Shown piece after piece: positions 9,090 to 21,984 of a stretch of 64,000 nt of DNA (within the stretch, counting starts at the first letter, position 1; every line of letters begins with the position of its first letter). The DNA comes from Isoetes taiwanensis. Its lineage: Eukaryota > Streptophyta > Lycopodiopsida > Isoetales > Isoetaceae. The stretch covers positions 331,001 to 395,000 of the forward strand of contig JAJEKV010000192.1 in the NCBI GenBank assembly GCA_021234155.1, written 5' to 3'. The notes under the pieces are model-generated. The model was given only the letters and a program-made list of their open reading frames with translations, ran no database searches and was not told where the DNA came from. A program made the position numbers and the translations under genes.

Positions 9090-11982
9090 TTACCCACCTA
9101 TATGCTTGTTTTCGTTTGATCCAGTCCACATATTTGACATAAGAATATATCCTGCAGCACAGGAGGAATTCAGCAAAACAATCTCGTCAAAGCAGCGTCG
9201 TCCTAGTTCTGTATGAGCGTGGTTTCTAGAAGCACTAAGCAAAGCCACCCACCCTAGAATATTAGTGGAAAAAGTGGTTCCAAGTAATCTTTCTGCTTCT
9301 TCTAAGCATCCGGCACGACCGAGAAGGTCAATGATGCAATTACAATGAGAAGTAACTGCTGATATACCATGCCATTCTCTCATGTATCTGAAATACCAAC
9401 GACCTTCATCCACTAATCCTACACGACTGCACACCACAAGGACACTTGTAAAAGATGCATCATCTGGGCTTATGCCACTCTCTTGCATCCTCCCAAAACA
9501 ATTAAGAGCAAGCACAACCATTCCATATAGGGCAAATCCTGCAAGCATTGCATTCCATGACACAACATTATAATTTTGCATATTGCTGAAAATGACTTGT
9601 GCATCCTCCAAGCTCCCACATTTAGCATACATGTCCACTAAGGCAGTGTCTATAGTGGTGCCAGATATGAATCCAGTGACTATAAGATCATCATGAACTT
9701 GTCTACCTCGTAAAATAGATCCCATATTGGCGCATGCCCTTAAGGTGCTTGAATATGTGATTTCGTTTGGTCTAATCCCTTCCATCCTCATTTTATCAAA
9801 ACATTGCAAAGCAAGCATGCTTTTACCACACTCTGCATATCCTGCAATTTTCCCATTCCATGAAATCACGTTTGGTTGGATTCCTTCCTCTTTCATTTTT
9901 TCATAGCATTCTTCAGCAAGATGATGCTCCCCAGACAGAGCATAACCTGCAATCATTGCATTCCATGAAATAATATCCCTTGTCAACAATTCATTGAAGA
10001 CCTTACCTGCCTCAGCTAGACTCCCACATTTGATATACATATCAATTAGGGAGTTCCCAACACAGATATCAGAATGGAAACACTCTTTTATAATCTGATT
10101 ATGAACGAGCCTTCCTTCCTCTATAGCATACATGATTGTGCATGCCTTTGTGACAGATAAAAATGTGATCCCATCTGGCGCTATGCCTTCTTGTTGCATT
10201 CTCTTAAAACAATCGAGAGCAAGAAGGCCTTCTGCATGGTGCACAAATCTTGCAAGTGCTGCATTCCATGAAGTTAAGTTCTTGATCTGAAGGTTCTCAA
10301 AGATTCTGTGTGCCTCCTCTAAACTGTCACATTTGGCATACATTTCAACCAGGCCATTTCCTATGATGGCATCAGATTCTAGGCGGCCTTCCATGATCTG
10401 ATCATGCACAGCCCTGCCTTGTTGTAAGGCTCCAGTGTCATTGCATGCCTTCAACAGACCCAAGAAGGTCACTCCATCTGGTCCTATGCCCTCCTGGTCC
10501 ATGTCCTCAAAACATTCAAATGCACAAATCCCTTTCCCAAGTTGAGCATATGCTGAAATCATTGTATTCCAGGATACTACATTACGATTTTCTAACTTCC
10601 AGAATATTTCGCATGCCTCCTCTATGCTCCCACATTTGGCATACATATCCACTAGGGTGTTCCCCACAATAATGTCAGATTGCATATTCTTGCCAATTAT
10701 TTGATTATGAATCGCCCTTCCATGCAGAATACTCCTGGCGCTGGTGCACGCCTTCAAAACACTCAGAAAAATAATTACATCTGGATCTACCCCTTCTTTC
10801 TGCATTTTGTCATAAAGATCGAGGGCAAGAAGCCCTTGCCCATGTTGAGCAAATCCAGCAACCATTATAGCCCAAGTGACAACATCACGATTTGGCGATT
10901 CAATAAAGGTGCTGTATGCTTCCAGAAGACCACCGGATTTTGCATACATATCAAGTAAGGAATTCCTAAGGGATGTACTCATTAAGAATCCACTTATTAT
11001 GATTTGGCTATGAATGAGCCTGCCCTCCCCTATAGTACTGGAGCTAGCACACACTTTCAAGACTCCCATAAACGTAGCTTCATCAGGTATTATGCCTTCA
11101 CGTTGCATCATATGAAAGATATAGAAAGAACAAACACCTTTTCCATGATAAAGAAACCCTGCAATCATTGCATTACAGGGCACAACGCTCCAAACTTTTA
11201 ATGTTCTAAAGACAATGCAGGCTTCTCGCAGGCTTCCACACTTCACATACATATCAATCAGGGATGTAGCAATAAAAATATCTGATTGGAGACCCTTCTT
11301 GATAATGGTGTGATGGATATTGATTCCCTGCCAGACGTCTTCCATTACAGTACACGCTTTAAGTACTGCAACATAAACATGTTTATCGCTATCTATATTA
11401 TAATGTTGCATTCTATGATAAAGACTAAGTGCCACTTTCTCTTGCCCAAGCTTTGCATTTGCCAATATAATTCCGCTCCAGCTATAAACGCTTGGTTTTG
11501 AGATGTTGTTAAAGGCTTGATTAGATTCAAATAACTTTGAATGATAGGTAAAGAGTCTTGTAAGATGGTCCCCCAAAACGGATATAGAATCTAATCCCTT
11601 ATGAATCATAAAGGACTGCACTTCCTTCCCACATTTCAAGTCTTTTGTTTTCTCACAAGCCTGGAGTAGGTAATAAACATTGTTTCTATTTAACGGGAAA
11701 TTACTTTGTTGAATGATCTCAATTGCCTCCTCATGCCGCTCCTCCTCGCATAATTTAACCAAAGTTTCAGGCTTCCTGCTAGATGCTAAAGTGAGGAACC
11801 GAATACCTGAATAAGAAGCTAATTTATAGTTTAACTTCTAACCTGTTTGAGTTTCCGTGCTTATGAAATGGAGAGAAAGCCTGATGAACCAGATGCAACA
11901 GTTCAGCTGCAGCCAAAAAAGGATAAAAGTAATGGCCAATCAGTTCCTTACCTGAGATGAACGCCTCATGGACTAGTAACAT
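9090..11982 (-). CDS. PLS-class pentatricopeptide repeat protein, two exons
   Basis: Proteins of this class bind organellar RNA one base per repeat and support RNA editing or processing in plastids or mitochondria. The long minus frame has no ATG at its 5' end. Upstream, ATG at 11982-11980 opens a 31-nt exon (11952-11982) ending CTCAG before GTAAGG. The acceptor at 11807 (TTATTCAG) joins it in frame, giving about 915 residues with N-terminus MLLVHEAFISGIRFLTLASS, a plausible targeting peptide. The 145-nt intron is inferred from consensus sites. About 20 alternating P, L and S motifs follow (for example LVDMYAKCGS, NVVSWNAMLAGFA, AIHNQIIGKNMQSD). The C-terminus has the E-like GWVALLSASRNHA and GYILMSNMW but stops at HIGG, so the E+/DYW deaminase is absent. 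Editing would need a DYW partner in trans, or the tail is lost. A Helitron-type end lies just upstream. Confidence 0.9.
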
Positions 11983-12097
11983 GGCGCACAGTGAGTACTA
12001 CGCAAAGCAGCGCATTTTTGGGACACAAAAGCGGACACATTAGCGGACACCTTTGAAAAGAAAAGGGTCCCGTCTTATTTAAAGAAACTTACCAGAA

Positions 12098-12129
12098 CTA
12101 GTTATGAACTTAGCCCGGCGTTGCCGGGC
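12098..12129 (-). mobile_element. Helitron-type 3' terminus
   Basis: Read on the minus strand there is a GC-rich hairpin (GCCCGGC, loop AAC, GCCGGGC; 12129-12113), an 11-nt spacer, then CTAG followed by T (12101-12097). A hairpin 10-12 nt before CTRR at an A/T insertion site is the hallmark of Helitron 3' ends. The body would extend to higher coordinates. The 5' TC end was not found, and no Rep/helicase remains are visible. A second copy of this design lies at 47141-47169. Confidence 0.6.
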
Positions 12130-13084
12130 TTTTCAAATTTGAAGAGGCGGTTGTTTTATGTTTAGCTAGAATTGGAGGGGGCAAGGGTAATTCATTTATA
12201 TAGAATTGAATGAATAAATTTTGTGTATGTGGTATTTGGACGTAAACCTGATTATATTACATTGGGCCACGTACAAACACTCACAACATTGAACTTGAAT
12301 GACCATAGAAGCCCTTTTGCGGTTTGATATGTTGATTTGTGCTCTGAACACATGGTCGCAAGACTGAAACTCAAAAGAATTAACGGGAGCCTGCACAAGC
12401 GGCGGAGCATGTTCGATTTATGTATTAATGACCATCAATGTATCCGCCATAGTTTTGACAGTGCGGCAGAAGCTGGCCTCCTCTCGCATTCCATTCATTT
12501 CCTCTCATTCTGGATCGCATTCTATTCATTCCCTCTCATTCTGGACTGGTTACGGATAGGGGGGTGGTGAGGCACCCTACCTATGCATTGCGGATCTTGA
12601 AGATGTGAGTAGTGTGTGTAACAAAGATCCTATGCTCTCCATATGAAGGATTGCTTGGTGGATAAACGTTAGTTTGCCAAAACACCCTAAACTCCATAAC
12701 ATAGCATAATGTGTGCTAGGAGGGTAATGCATATAAACTATTGAAGATCTAAAATAAAGTATGTCATTAATATGTTTCAATCAATGTGCCATCGAGTAAT
12801 TGTCTTCTGTAGACTTAAAACCAACATTTTTCTTGATCTGAGTAGACTAAGTTGAAAAAATAATTAAAAAGATAACTGAATAAGCTAATAGCCAATTTGT
12901 TTAACTGAATAAGCCAATAGTTTGTTTACTCTTTACATAATCTGCCAATTTCTTTCAATAGCCAATTTGTTAAATCTTTACGTAATCTGCCAATTTCTTT
13001 CAATAAGCCAATAGCCAATTTGTTTACTCTCCCGTATTTGATATCTTTACAGCTAGATCAGTTGCTTGTGTAAACCATACACTC

Positions 13085-13263
13085 TGTAACCACCGGGGAT
13101 CTAGAATGCTTTGTTTCTAGAAGTTACATCAGCATGAACATGAGTTGTTACAAAAGTTCAAATATATTTACCTTGTAACCACCGGGGATCTAGAATGCTT
13201 TGTTTCTAGAAGTTACATCAGCAGTGAACGTGAGTTGTTACAAAAGTTCAAATATATTTACCT
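13085..13263. repeat. Tandem duplication, 89-bp unit
   Basis: TGTAACCACCGGGGATCTAG through AAATATATTTACCT occurs at 13085-13173 and again at 13174-13263 with two or three differences. Confidence 0.9.
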
Positions 13264-14306
13264 TGGAAAGTTAAGTAAATTGCAGATCAGTTTCTTGGTT
13301 CATTGCAATTTTGTTTGCGATATTTCTGGGTTAACATGAAGATGAGAAATTCTGGTGTAATGCAGCTTTGTGATTATCTCTGCAATTCAAATCCCAAATG
13401 AGTACCCATTTCACTCATGCATGCTTGAAAGTATAAACCTGGGCGATGCTAGATTTTGAAGTTGCAATATGTATACTTAGAATTTAAATAAAGGAAGGAA
13501 GGAAGTTGCAATATTTAAATAAAGGAAGGACATAAGTAAAATAACAAATAAATTTTCCAAAGAGAGCATGCATCTAGAGATGTGGATCTCTTTAAATTAC
13601 CACCAAAGCACACAAAAATATCTCTAAAGACATGCAAAATACCGAATTATTAGGCTTGCAAATGATGAGGCCCAAGAAATCGTGAAGATTAGCGTAATAG
13701 AACATTGAATTGTGTATTCCGAGCATACATGTGCATACCTGTACTTGCATAACAGAGCAATGTAAAACATTTCTAAGACATTGAATTGCCAACTTCTAAA
13801 ATACCTGGTGCATTACTTGTACTTACACAATAGAAGAATGGATTGTCAATTTCTAGCATGCATGTACTTACAACAGAACAATGCGATACCTACCATTTTG
13901 TTCCTTAAACAGCGGTCAACGCTCTAAAGGATCTGGAATGAAGAAGCCTTTGCTGCTTAAACCACGATCAACACTTCAATTAAAAAATCTGGAATGGAGA
14001 TCCTATTCTAACATACAACACAAATGACCATGCAACAAATACATTAGTACAGTCCCTAACTGTACACTCCCAGCACATAAGATATCATGCAATCTCAGAA
14101 ATTGCAATTTTAGGTCATGTGTTAGGACAAATAATGGCGTCTAGAAGTTGAATAACAAATAATGGTGTTTTTGATCAATTCTAATAGGCACATCATGGAT
14201 GTTGTCTGTTGTGTGAGAATAGAGTGTTTTTCGTCAATTCTACCAGGCCCCTTACAGACATGATTATATCGTCCCTTTGAGCTTTGAATCTTGAGTTGGG
14301 AACATT

Positions 14307-14491
14307 ATCTATTACATCAAAGTGGGAAGAAATAATGCAATATGAATGTCCCATGCTTTTGCAGCCAAACACCATTGTAGAACCAGAATGCCACGAATAT
14401 CTATTGCATCAAAGTGGGAAGAAATAATGTAACATGTAACGTCCCATGCTTTTGTAGCCAAACACTGTTGTAGAACCAGAATGCCACGGAT
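14307..14491. repeat. Tandem duplication, 92-bp unit
   Basis: ATCTATTACATCAAAGTGGG through AACCAGAATGCCACG occurs at 14307-14398 and 14399-14491 with about 10% divergence. Confidence 0.9.
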
Positions 14492-14694
14492 TTCAACTTG
14501 GGTCTACCAGTTGGTACTTGATATCTCACTTTCTAGTGATTTTTCAAATATCGATTGCATTTTTGTAAGCTATTTGGACCCCCTATACTCTAAAATGGTT
14601 AAAAAAATAAGTGCACCTTGTAGAAAGTTATGTTGTTTCAAATAATTACAAAGCAGATAGATATTCTTCAAGTAAAAGTGAAGTCATTAAATAC

Positions 14695-15920
14695 CTCATG
14701 CAACTTGTCTTTCTTTGCTGGACCCATCTTAGAACCAAGATACAGGTTAAGACAACCGCATACTAAAGATACATAAATCGTTCTTTTTGACAAAAGCCTC
14801 GGCACCCTCATCTTATGAAAAAGCTTCTTGATTTCTTGCTTCAAGAGAAGCTCTAACCCTGCAAATGAAAACAAAGAATTAGACTGTCGCTGCATGCTTA
14901 GAAGTTAAATAAAGGACGGACAGAAGTAAGATAAGGATCCCTCTAAAATTACCAGAATGGTAAAGATAAGGATCCCTTTAAAATTACCAGAATGGAAAGC
15001 GCATAAAAGGATATCACCAAAGATACACAAAATACCTAATTATTAAGCTTCTATATGACGAAGCCCCAGACATTGTGAAGAGTTAACAAACCCAAGAAGA
15101 ATTTTTGTGAAGCCTTCAGATGGAGAAGAATAATGCATGGTGTAGAATAAAATAGTGTTTGATTATATCGGCAAAAACAACAACATAAACACTCCCATCT
15201 ACAAAAATACAAAAGACATGGAATAAAGGATAAGATCATGAATCAATGGTTGCCCAGGCCAATAACCTGCTGAGAGTCTCCAGGCCATAATATAAGACAA
15301 TGGAAAACATTATCTGTAGCAGACAGATGGCTCTGTAGCTCAGGGTTCTGGCAGCCACAATGATGTGGGTAATATAACAAAGATGTCTTAATCCAGACTT
15401 GGAATTTAGAGAGATGTAGATTGCAAGAGCCCCAATTGAACTGCGTATATATCAATCTATTGGAAATAAAGAATATATTGAAAGCATCTCCACTTACTTT
15501 AATTAACTTGAAAGGTTTTTTAACCTTAAGAAAGTCCTCTCCTAATGCATCTGCAGTGGTTGGAGCATCCCATTGTCTGCTGCAATTCCTCCAGCTACAT
15601 CAGCTCCAATAGAAACAGTTGTGTGACCCCAACATGTGCACCAGGCCATGTGGTAGATTCCAGAACTGCTGCTGCCACTTCTGTCTTGTCCAATACCCCT
15701 AGAATTATAATAGAGTAATCCATTGCATGTGTAAAGTCGCATAACATAATGAGAATAATGCTGTGAAAAGGAATCCAAATTATGATAATAAATTTGGCAA
15801 GTATTGTCACCGAATTGAACTTCTTACCTTCTTTGTAGTTTGAACGGTGCTCGACCTGTATCTATGAATGAAACCATTCCCTTCTGCATCCTTGTGATGA
15901 AAACAGTTGACATTAGAGAC
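14695..15920 (-). other. Possible exons of an unrecognised minus-strand gene
   Basis: Minus 14858-14695 is open and bounded by good splice sites (TTTCATTTGCAG before it, CATGAG then GTATTT after). It reads LELLLKQEIKKLFHKMRVPR, then TIYVSLVCGCLNLYLGSKMG. Minus 15920-15828 is similarly bounded (CTGTGCAG before, AAGAAG then GTAAGA after) and reads MSTVFITRMQKGMVSFIDTG in one frame. A third acceptor-like site (TTCTAG) precedes 15698. I recognise no family, and a continuous reading frame across the pieces could not be made. It may be a real gene with missed junctions, a pseudogene or a non-coding transcript. Confidence 0.25.
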
Positions 15921-18340
15921 CTGCACAGATCAGAATATATAACTTTTGTAACATCGAGATTTGACCTTGGCGACTAAAAACCAAAGGAAACCGTGTCCAT
16001 CAGAGATATAAACCTTCTGGCTCAGCTTTTTTCTTAACGAACCACATGACAAAAAGAATCCTGATGCATGATTTGCGCAACGATGGTAGGCATGTCGAGG
16101 ATAAGACATTCAAGATAAAGAGCCACGACAGAGAAAACAGGGATTGAGCATGATATCTCATGATTACCTATTCATTAGCGCTTAAGTCTGCAAAGATAAT
16201 TATCCGGCCTTATTGCAAATCGATGGAAACCACCTGTTGTGGTCCTAAAAGCAAGAAATTACCTGACCTCTTCATAGTTGCCCTCGAATCACCATTTGTT
16301 TTGAAGAGCATATACGGATGAATAAGGCCTTACTGAAGCGAACTATGGCGTGGTCGACATGGTCCAGATCTGAGAGCTATTGGCATGGAGCTTTCAATCC
16401 ATCCATGAGCCAGCCTGCACACCAAGATCGCCACCTCTAAAGATCCACCATAATCTGGAATCCGATCTGAAATCATAGGGAAAAACTACATCCCGATATT
16501 GTCTTGCCCACAATCATGCATGCTGATCTAAAAATCGAAAAGAGGCAAAGTCTCCAAATCGGCTCCCTGTGTGCTATAATTATCAATGGTCATCTCTGCC
16601 AGAAATCAAAAGTAAGGAAAGTTATATGGCAAAAACGCAATACCTTGACAGATAATGTGGCCTCCATCGATGTGGCCTCCATGCCGAGATGCGGACATAA
16701 GGAATCCGCTAAATCCTCCAAAACTGGCCAAATAACCTAAAATGCCAATTTTTAAATAATGGAAAAAGCCACACCCCGATTTTTGGCATACCGAAACTTT
16801 TTTCCGGCACCTAAAAGCTCTGAAACCTTAGGAAAATAACTTAAGAAAAAAATCCAAAAAGTTTTCGAAACCCCGGAAAAACCAAATTTAAACAATAGGA
16901 TCAGTTGTTTTAGGCCCAAATCACACTATGGGCCAAACTGAACAAGGTGCTATGCACGGAGGGCCCTCAATGGTCGGAGGGTGAAGTGGCTTAAATTATA
17001 GTGATGCATAGCCGAACTCCAAACCTCGCAAGAAAAAATGAAACCCAGTAATCGCAGACTCAAAATGCAAGATGTATGCCATGCATGTACCAAGAATCCA
17101 CGTCTCCATTGCTAAATGAAGATCTCCCTCCCTCCCCCCAAAATGATAGCCATTTTGCAGACAATGAATGCATGAAAGTGAGGCCTAGTTACATTTATTG
17201 CATCATGTGAATGGAGAACCATGTGAAATAGGTAGTGGAATCGGATCCTTAGAAACATACGAAGCAATGTATGAAGAATCCAAATAGAGAAATAAGGGGA
17301 GATACAAAAGAACTTAGGAACTGTGAAGACAATGCTTTGTTTCCAGCTGCATCTGCTTTAGCCCCAATTTTTTCTGTTGACTGAAACCCATAGCAGATTG
17401 CCAGGAGACAATAGCCTGTTTACAACTAAACCTAACAATATAACATTCAAACCATTTCAGCCACATCTTCTTTGGTCTGCTGATGTTATCCAATATGCCC
17501 AGTGCTTCAAAGTAGATCTGCATCTATCAGTATTCCAATGCTTTACAGCTATTTTGCTTAGTCTATGATCACTTTTCTCAGGATAATTATCCAGGGCAGC
17601 TATATCCCTTGAGATAAACAACGACTTGTGTTTATACTGTTCCACATTCAGTGCATACATTCTTTCAGCAACAACGAACGTACTCCATGATCACCAAGAC
17701 TCATATAGATATATTTGTAGAGAAGAAGCAAGCTTCAATGTTTTGTAATTTGCAGCAAGATTATGTTACAAATTCCTTAGAGACTGCACTACTTTCTTTT
17801 ATAGATAGGATGATGGTTTCTAGGAAAAAGGACACCAGACAGAAAGCTAGAATTCTATGTTGGAGAAATATCTGACACTATTCTAGCTGATTTTATCACA
17901 TTTACCTGGGTTTGCCGACTTTGCGAAGTACATATGAGGCATGAACGACATGCTGCAGTAGAGAAAACATAACTCCCTCGCTTCAGGTATCTCCACACAT
18001 AGAATTCAGCGGCAGCTTTTGCACTAACACTAAGTGCCCGTTTTTCTGTAACTCCTAGCTGGAAACTGAGGAATCATCTCCATAATTGTGTTTTCCTTCT
18101 TTGTCTTCTACAGCTTGGCAAAATTGTCCCTTTACCATAGTCTATAAAAGTTAGGACATGCTGACTACTCTAATCTACAATGTGCACATAATTACAGTGT
18201 TGGAGACTAACTGCAGATATCATGTTTGACAACTCTTTTGCATATTCTTCTGACCTAAACTCGTATCTTCTGCTTCTATAAAAAGGTCTTCAAGCTTTTT
18301 CGTGAACACTGATTTTGTCTCCATAGTATTGTCGAGTTCT
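15921..18340. other. Intergenic, no supported gene
   Basis: Only short frames without motifs. AT-rich stretches alternate with moderately GC-rich ones. Confidence 0.4.
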
Positions 18341-21300
18341 TCCTAACTGTAAGTGACGAAGATCTTGCTATGGTCATCTTGGTACAAAATCATATGCATC
18401 ATTGAAGCAAATGATGGGCTATCAAAACAAAAGGGTAGAATCTGAAGTTCTTATCTGGGCAATTTTAAATGCTAACTTAGTGACAGATTCTATGGGAGAT
18501 GGCACGACCTTCTTGGCTAATGGACCTGAAAATCAGTGAAGAGAACCCCAAAGTGTTGGGTATGCCAAGAGATGGGTCACATCTCTCGAAACTGCTCCAA
18601 GGCTCATCGAGGGGAAGACAGGCATTTGAGGGAAGGTGATTCTAGCAGGAATAACCATAAGATGGATAATAAAGATTCCAGAAGAAGAGGCGGAACTAGG
18701 GATAACAGGAGGGAAGGAGGATTTAGAAGGGAGATGGATAGCAAGAGGGAAGAAGGATTCTGTAGAGATGAGGACTCTCGCACGGATCAAGAATGTCCGA
18801 CACACAAAGAAATGGACCAACAGTTGGGCAGCTAAAGCTCATGTGCTGATTGTGATGAGTCAACAAAGAAGAGTATTCCAGTGGACCAAAAGGATGTATA
18901 ACAGTCTTTGACAATGATCTTAAACAAGAATTAAGAATGTGGATAGATGAACACCTTCATATGGGCGTTACGATTCTGAAGACACAGATGAAGAGGATTC
19001 TCTTGAAGACGCCTCAGAGGCAGCACTTATGCTCCAATTTCTTCAAACTCAGTGGCATCATATACATATGGACGAATCTGCATAAGAGCTTGATGTTCCG
19101 CCAAGAAGTTTGATTGTTGAAGTTGCATTCGAGGCTTTTGAAGCAGATGCCATAGCCAATTGCCCAAGATGTTGGATCATGGATTGCGGAGCAACTCACC
19201 TAATGACACCAAACAAGAAGTGGTTCATGAATCTTCATGAAATTGGGATTACCTCTGGTCTCAGAGTTGAAGGAGCAGGCTCTCTCAATCTTCATCTTCA
19301 AGAGGATATAATTACTTTGCATAAGGTACTGTTTGCCCCAGAGCTTAAGCGAAATCTGTTATCTCTTTTCCGATTATGTAATGTTGGCAATTAATCCTTC
19401 ATTACAGCTCCTACTATCAACAAAGAGAAGAATAATTGGTAACGGCATTAGAGAGGGATAATGTACAAGTTTCAAGAGTGTCTTTCTGTAGGAGGTTCTG
19501 CATTCATAGCGCACAGTTCAAATGAAGCCATTCAGCTTTGGCACAGATGACATGATCATATTAATGAAGGCAGAATGCATCAATTGTCGACTGGACACAT
19601 GGTTACCGGAATTCCCTATCTATTTTCTGGAAAACTTCGAGTTTATAAAGGTTGTATCATGGCTAAGCAACATAAGGAAGCCAGATCAAAAGACAAAGGG
19701 ACAAAAGCGACCAGACTTCTTGAGTTAGTTCACACTGATGCCAATGGCACTGTGGCAATTCATTCTTTTAGTGGGGCTCTCTATTTCATGGTCATTATTG
19801 ATGATTACTCACAGTACACCACTGTCTACCCTCTAAAGAGCAATGGAGACGTGTTTTGCAAGTTTCAAATTTAGAAGCAACAGGCAAAACGTCACACAGA
19901 TCTTAAAATGCATACCCACTGTTGTGACAATGCAAAGGAGTACCTCTCTAAGGAATTCTCAAAGTACGTAGAAGCAGATGGCATTCAATGCATTTGAGTT
20001 TGCCCTATGAACACTACCAGAATGGCGTCTCAGAGAGGAAAATCCGCACGCTCAAAGGATCAGCTCGCAGTATGTTGAAATTTGCAGGCCTATCCGATTG
20101 ATTCTGGGAGGAGGCCATTCTCACAGCTATCTACCGTTCTAATCGGACTCCCATTGTAGCTGTTAAGCGGAAGACACCTGTTGAAGTCTGGCTTGGCATC
20201 CAGCCAAATCTCAGTCATCTACGAATTTTTGGATGTCCTGCCTATGCTCACATCTCATCTGAGATTCATACCAAATCTGCAAATCATGCTAAACGATGTA
20301 TTTTTATTGGGTACTGCAGCGAAAACAAAGGTTACAGTTACTGGATGCGACCTCTAGGAAGATCATAAAATCTTGCTCTGTTACCTTTGACAAACAAGGA
20401 ATGGAAGCAACCAGTTTTTTCCGTTCCCATGTAAACACCGATCTGCTTCAAGCTCCAGCACAAACCCAGCTTTGGCTAGAAATCCCTCTTGTTCACTCAC
20501 CTCCTGCAGTCACGCCCATCACCATCCCAAGTTCACCTCATTCTCCTTCCTCGCTACCACAGCCATCTCCCAATTGTGCACTTTCCTCCACTCCCCATGC
20601 TCCTTCCACCACTGCCGCACCAATTCTCCCTCCTCGCCGACAATACCATAGAAAGGCATCGTGCTCGGTTGGTTGCCAAAGGCTTTTCTCAAATTTTGGG
20701 CATCAATTATGATGAGACTTTCTCCCTTGTAGCCAAATTCAGCTCCACTCCATTCGTGTTGTTCTTGCATTGTCAGCTCAAGAAGACTTTGAATTGCATC
20801 AAATGGACGTGAAGACAACGTTCTTAAATGGAGATCTTGCTTAAAACATCTACATGCTTCAACCACAAGGCTTCCTTGATCCAAACAATCCTGATCTGGT
20901 TTGCAAGTTTAACTGCTCTATCTACGGTCTGAAACAAAGTCCCCGGTCCTGGTATAAAAAGCTAGATCAGTTTTTCACTTCTCATGGTTACACTCACTGC
21001 ATCACAGAGTGGAATGTCTAAATCAAGTATGATTCTAGTACTATGACCACAATTTGTCTATGTCGATGATCTTATCATTGCTTGTAGTTGTGTCTTTGCT
21101 CTGAAATATCTTAAACATCTTCTCCATTCCAGTTTTCATATGACTGATCTAGGAGAGCTCCATCACTGCTTGGGGCTCCAATTTACTCGGAATCGTGCCT
21201 TTCGGACACTTTATATTCATCAAGAGAAAGCCATCTTGAAACTCTGCTCTTGCTTTGACCTCGTGCATGCTTCCGCTAAATCCACTCCCCTTGCTATTCA

Positions 21301-21482
21301 CATCAAGCTTTCCTAAAATTCATGTCCTTCCACTCCTCGTGAAGAGCTCCAGATGTCCCAACTACCATATCACAGTGCTTTCGGCTGCCTTCATTATATC
21401 ATGGTCAGCACTCGCCCTGACATAGCTGCTACAGTTGGCTTTGTTAGCCGTTTCATGAAGAATCCTAGCTACGACCATTAGC
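18341..21482 (+). mobile_element. Degraded Ty1/copia retrotransposon (gag-PR-IN-RT-RNaseH)
   Basis: Domains occur in canonical copia order, broken by many stops and shifts. There is a gag CCHC zinc knuckle, CWVCQEMGHISRNC (about 18554-18595), then the aspartic protease motif WIMDCGATHLMT (about 19172), where Cys takes the usual Ser/Thr place after the catalytic Asp. A GAG-pre-integrase helix HINEGRMHQLS follows (about 19555), then integrase with VHTDANG (about 19730) and DNAKEYLS (about 19928). The RVT_2 reverse transcriptase has ARLVAKGFSQ (about 20657), the catalytic YVDD at 21059-21070, and the RNase H start TRPDIAATVGFVSRF (about 21410). The sequence stops in RNase H at 21482, where an LTR-like sequence abuts. 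No 5' LTR of its own was recognised. It is non-functional. Confidence 0.9.
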
Positions 21483-21485
21483 TAG

Positions 21486-21984
21486 TGTGACAACCATACG
21501 AATATTCGTATCATACGAATATTATACTCGTATGTACAAAAGATGGTCGTCACACAGATACAAAAGAGTAGTTGCACAAATTGAACTCACAATCTTCCAG
21601 CTGCGAATCATACACCTTGGCCAAGTGCGCTACCAATATTTGTTAAAGACATTCCCGCATATCGCAGATGTTTTCAGGAGGTTCTAGAATATTCTAGAAC
21701 CTACATGCATGCGTGACACTTGGCATGATCTCATCCATTGGCGTGACGCGATCCCGATCGTTGGCCTAGATATATAAGGAGGCATCTCCTTCTTGTCGAA
21801 CCATTCCAGTTCAACGCCAGTCTTGAGCCTTCTAGGCATCTGTCTCGTGTTCCTGTTTGCCTTCGGGCCATTGTACTCTTGATTCTTGTCCATATATCAG
21901 ATTCTTTGCCAAACTTGGTGTATTCTTCCGTATTTCTTGTGGATTTTGCACGTATTTTTCTTCTTTTCTCGTAGGTTCATGACA
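21486..21984 (+). mobile_element. LTR-like sequence (candidate solo LTR) abutting the copia relic
   Basis: The segment begins TGTGACAACC and ends TTCATGACA, as LTRs begin TG and end CA. It has a TATA box (TATATAAGG, 21771-21779) followed by a pyrimidine-rich leader. Its first 70 bp fold back: GTGTGACAACCAT (21485-21497) pairs with ATGGTCGTCACAC (21543-21555), and a perfect palindrome ATACGAATATTCGTAT lies between. Flanking 5-mers (GCTAG and GTTTG) do not match, so a clean solo LTR is not proven. Confidence 0.45.
21578..21632 (-). other. tRNA-like A-box/B-box pair (Pol III promoter or SINE head)
   Basis: On the minus strand TAGCGCACTTGG (21632-21621) fits the A-box with one mismatch. The degenerate B-box GAGTTCAATTT (21588-21578) follows 32 nt later, a normal spacing. 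No cloverleaf acceptor stem forms, so this is not a working tRNA gene. A tRNA-derived SINE fragment inside or next to the LTR-like segment is possible. Confidence 0.35.

Larger units (their letters stand above)
12130..14694. other. Non-coding with several local tandem duplications
   Basis: No supported gene. It holds a ~35-bp duplication of CATTCNATTCATTYCCTCTC (12486-12545), a ~55-bp duplication around CCAATTTCTTTCAATA (12895-13025), an 89-bp duplication (13085-13263) and a 92-bp duplication (14307-14491). Part of this may be the Helitron body. Confidence 0.4.

Noticed and set aside
10445-11501. Plus-strand ORFs within the PPR gene
   Set aside because: Short, motif-free shadows of the PPR coding strand.
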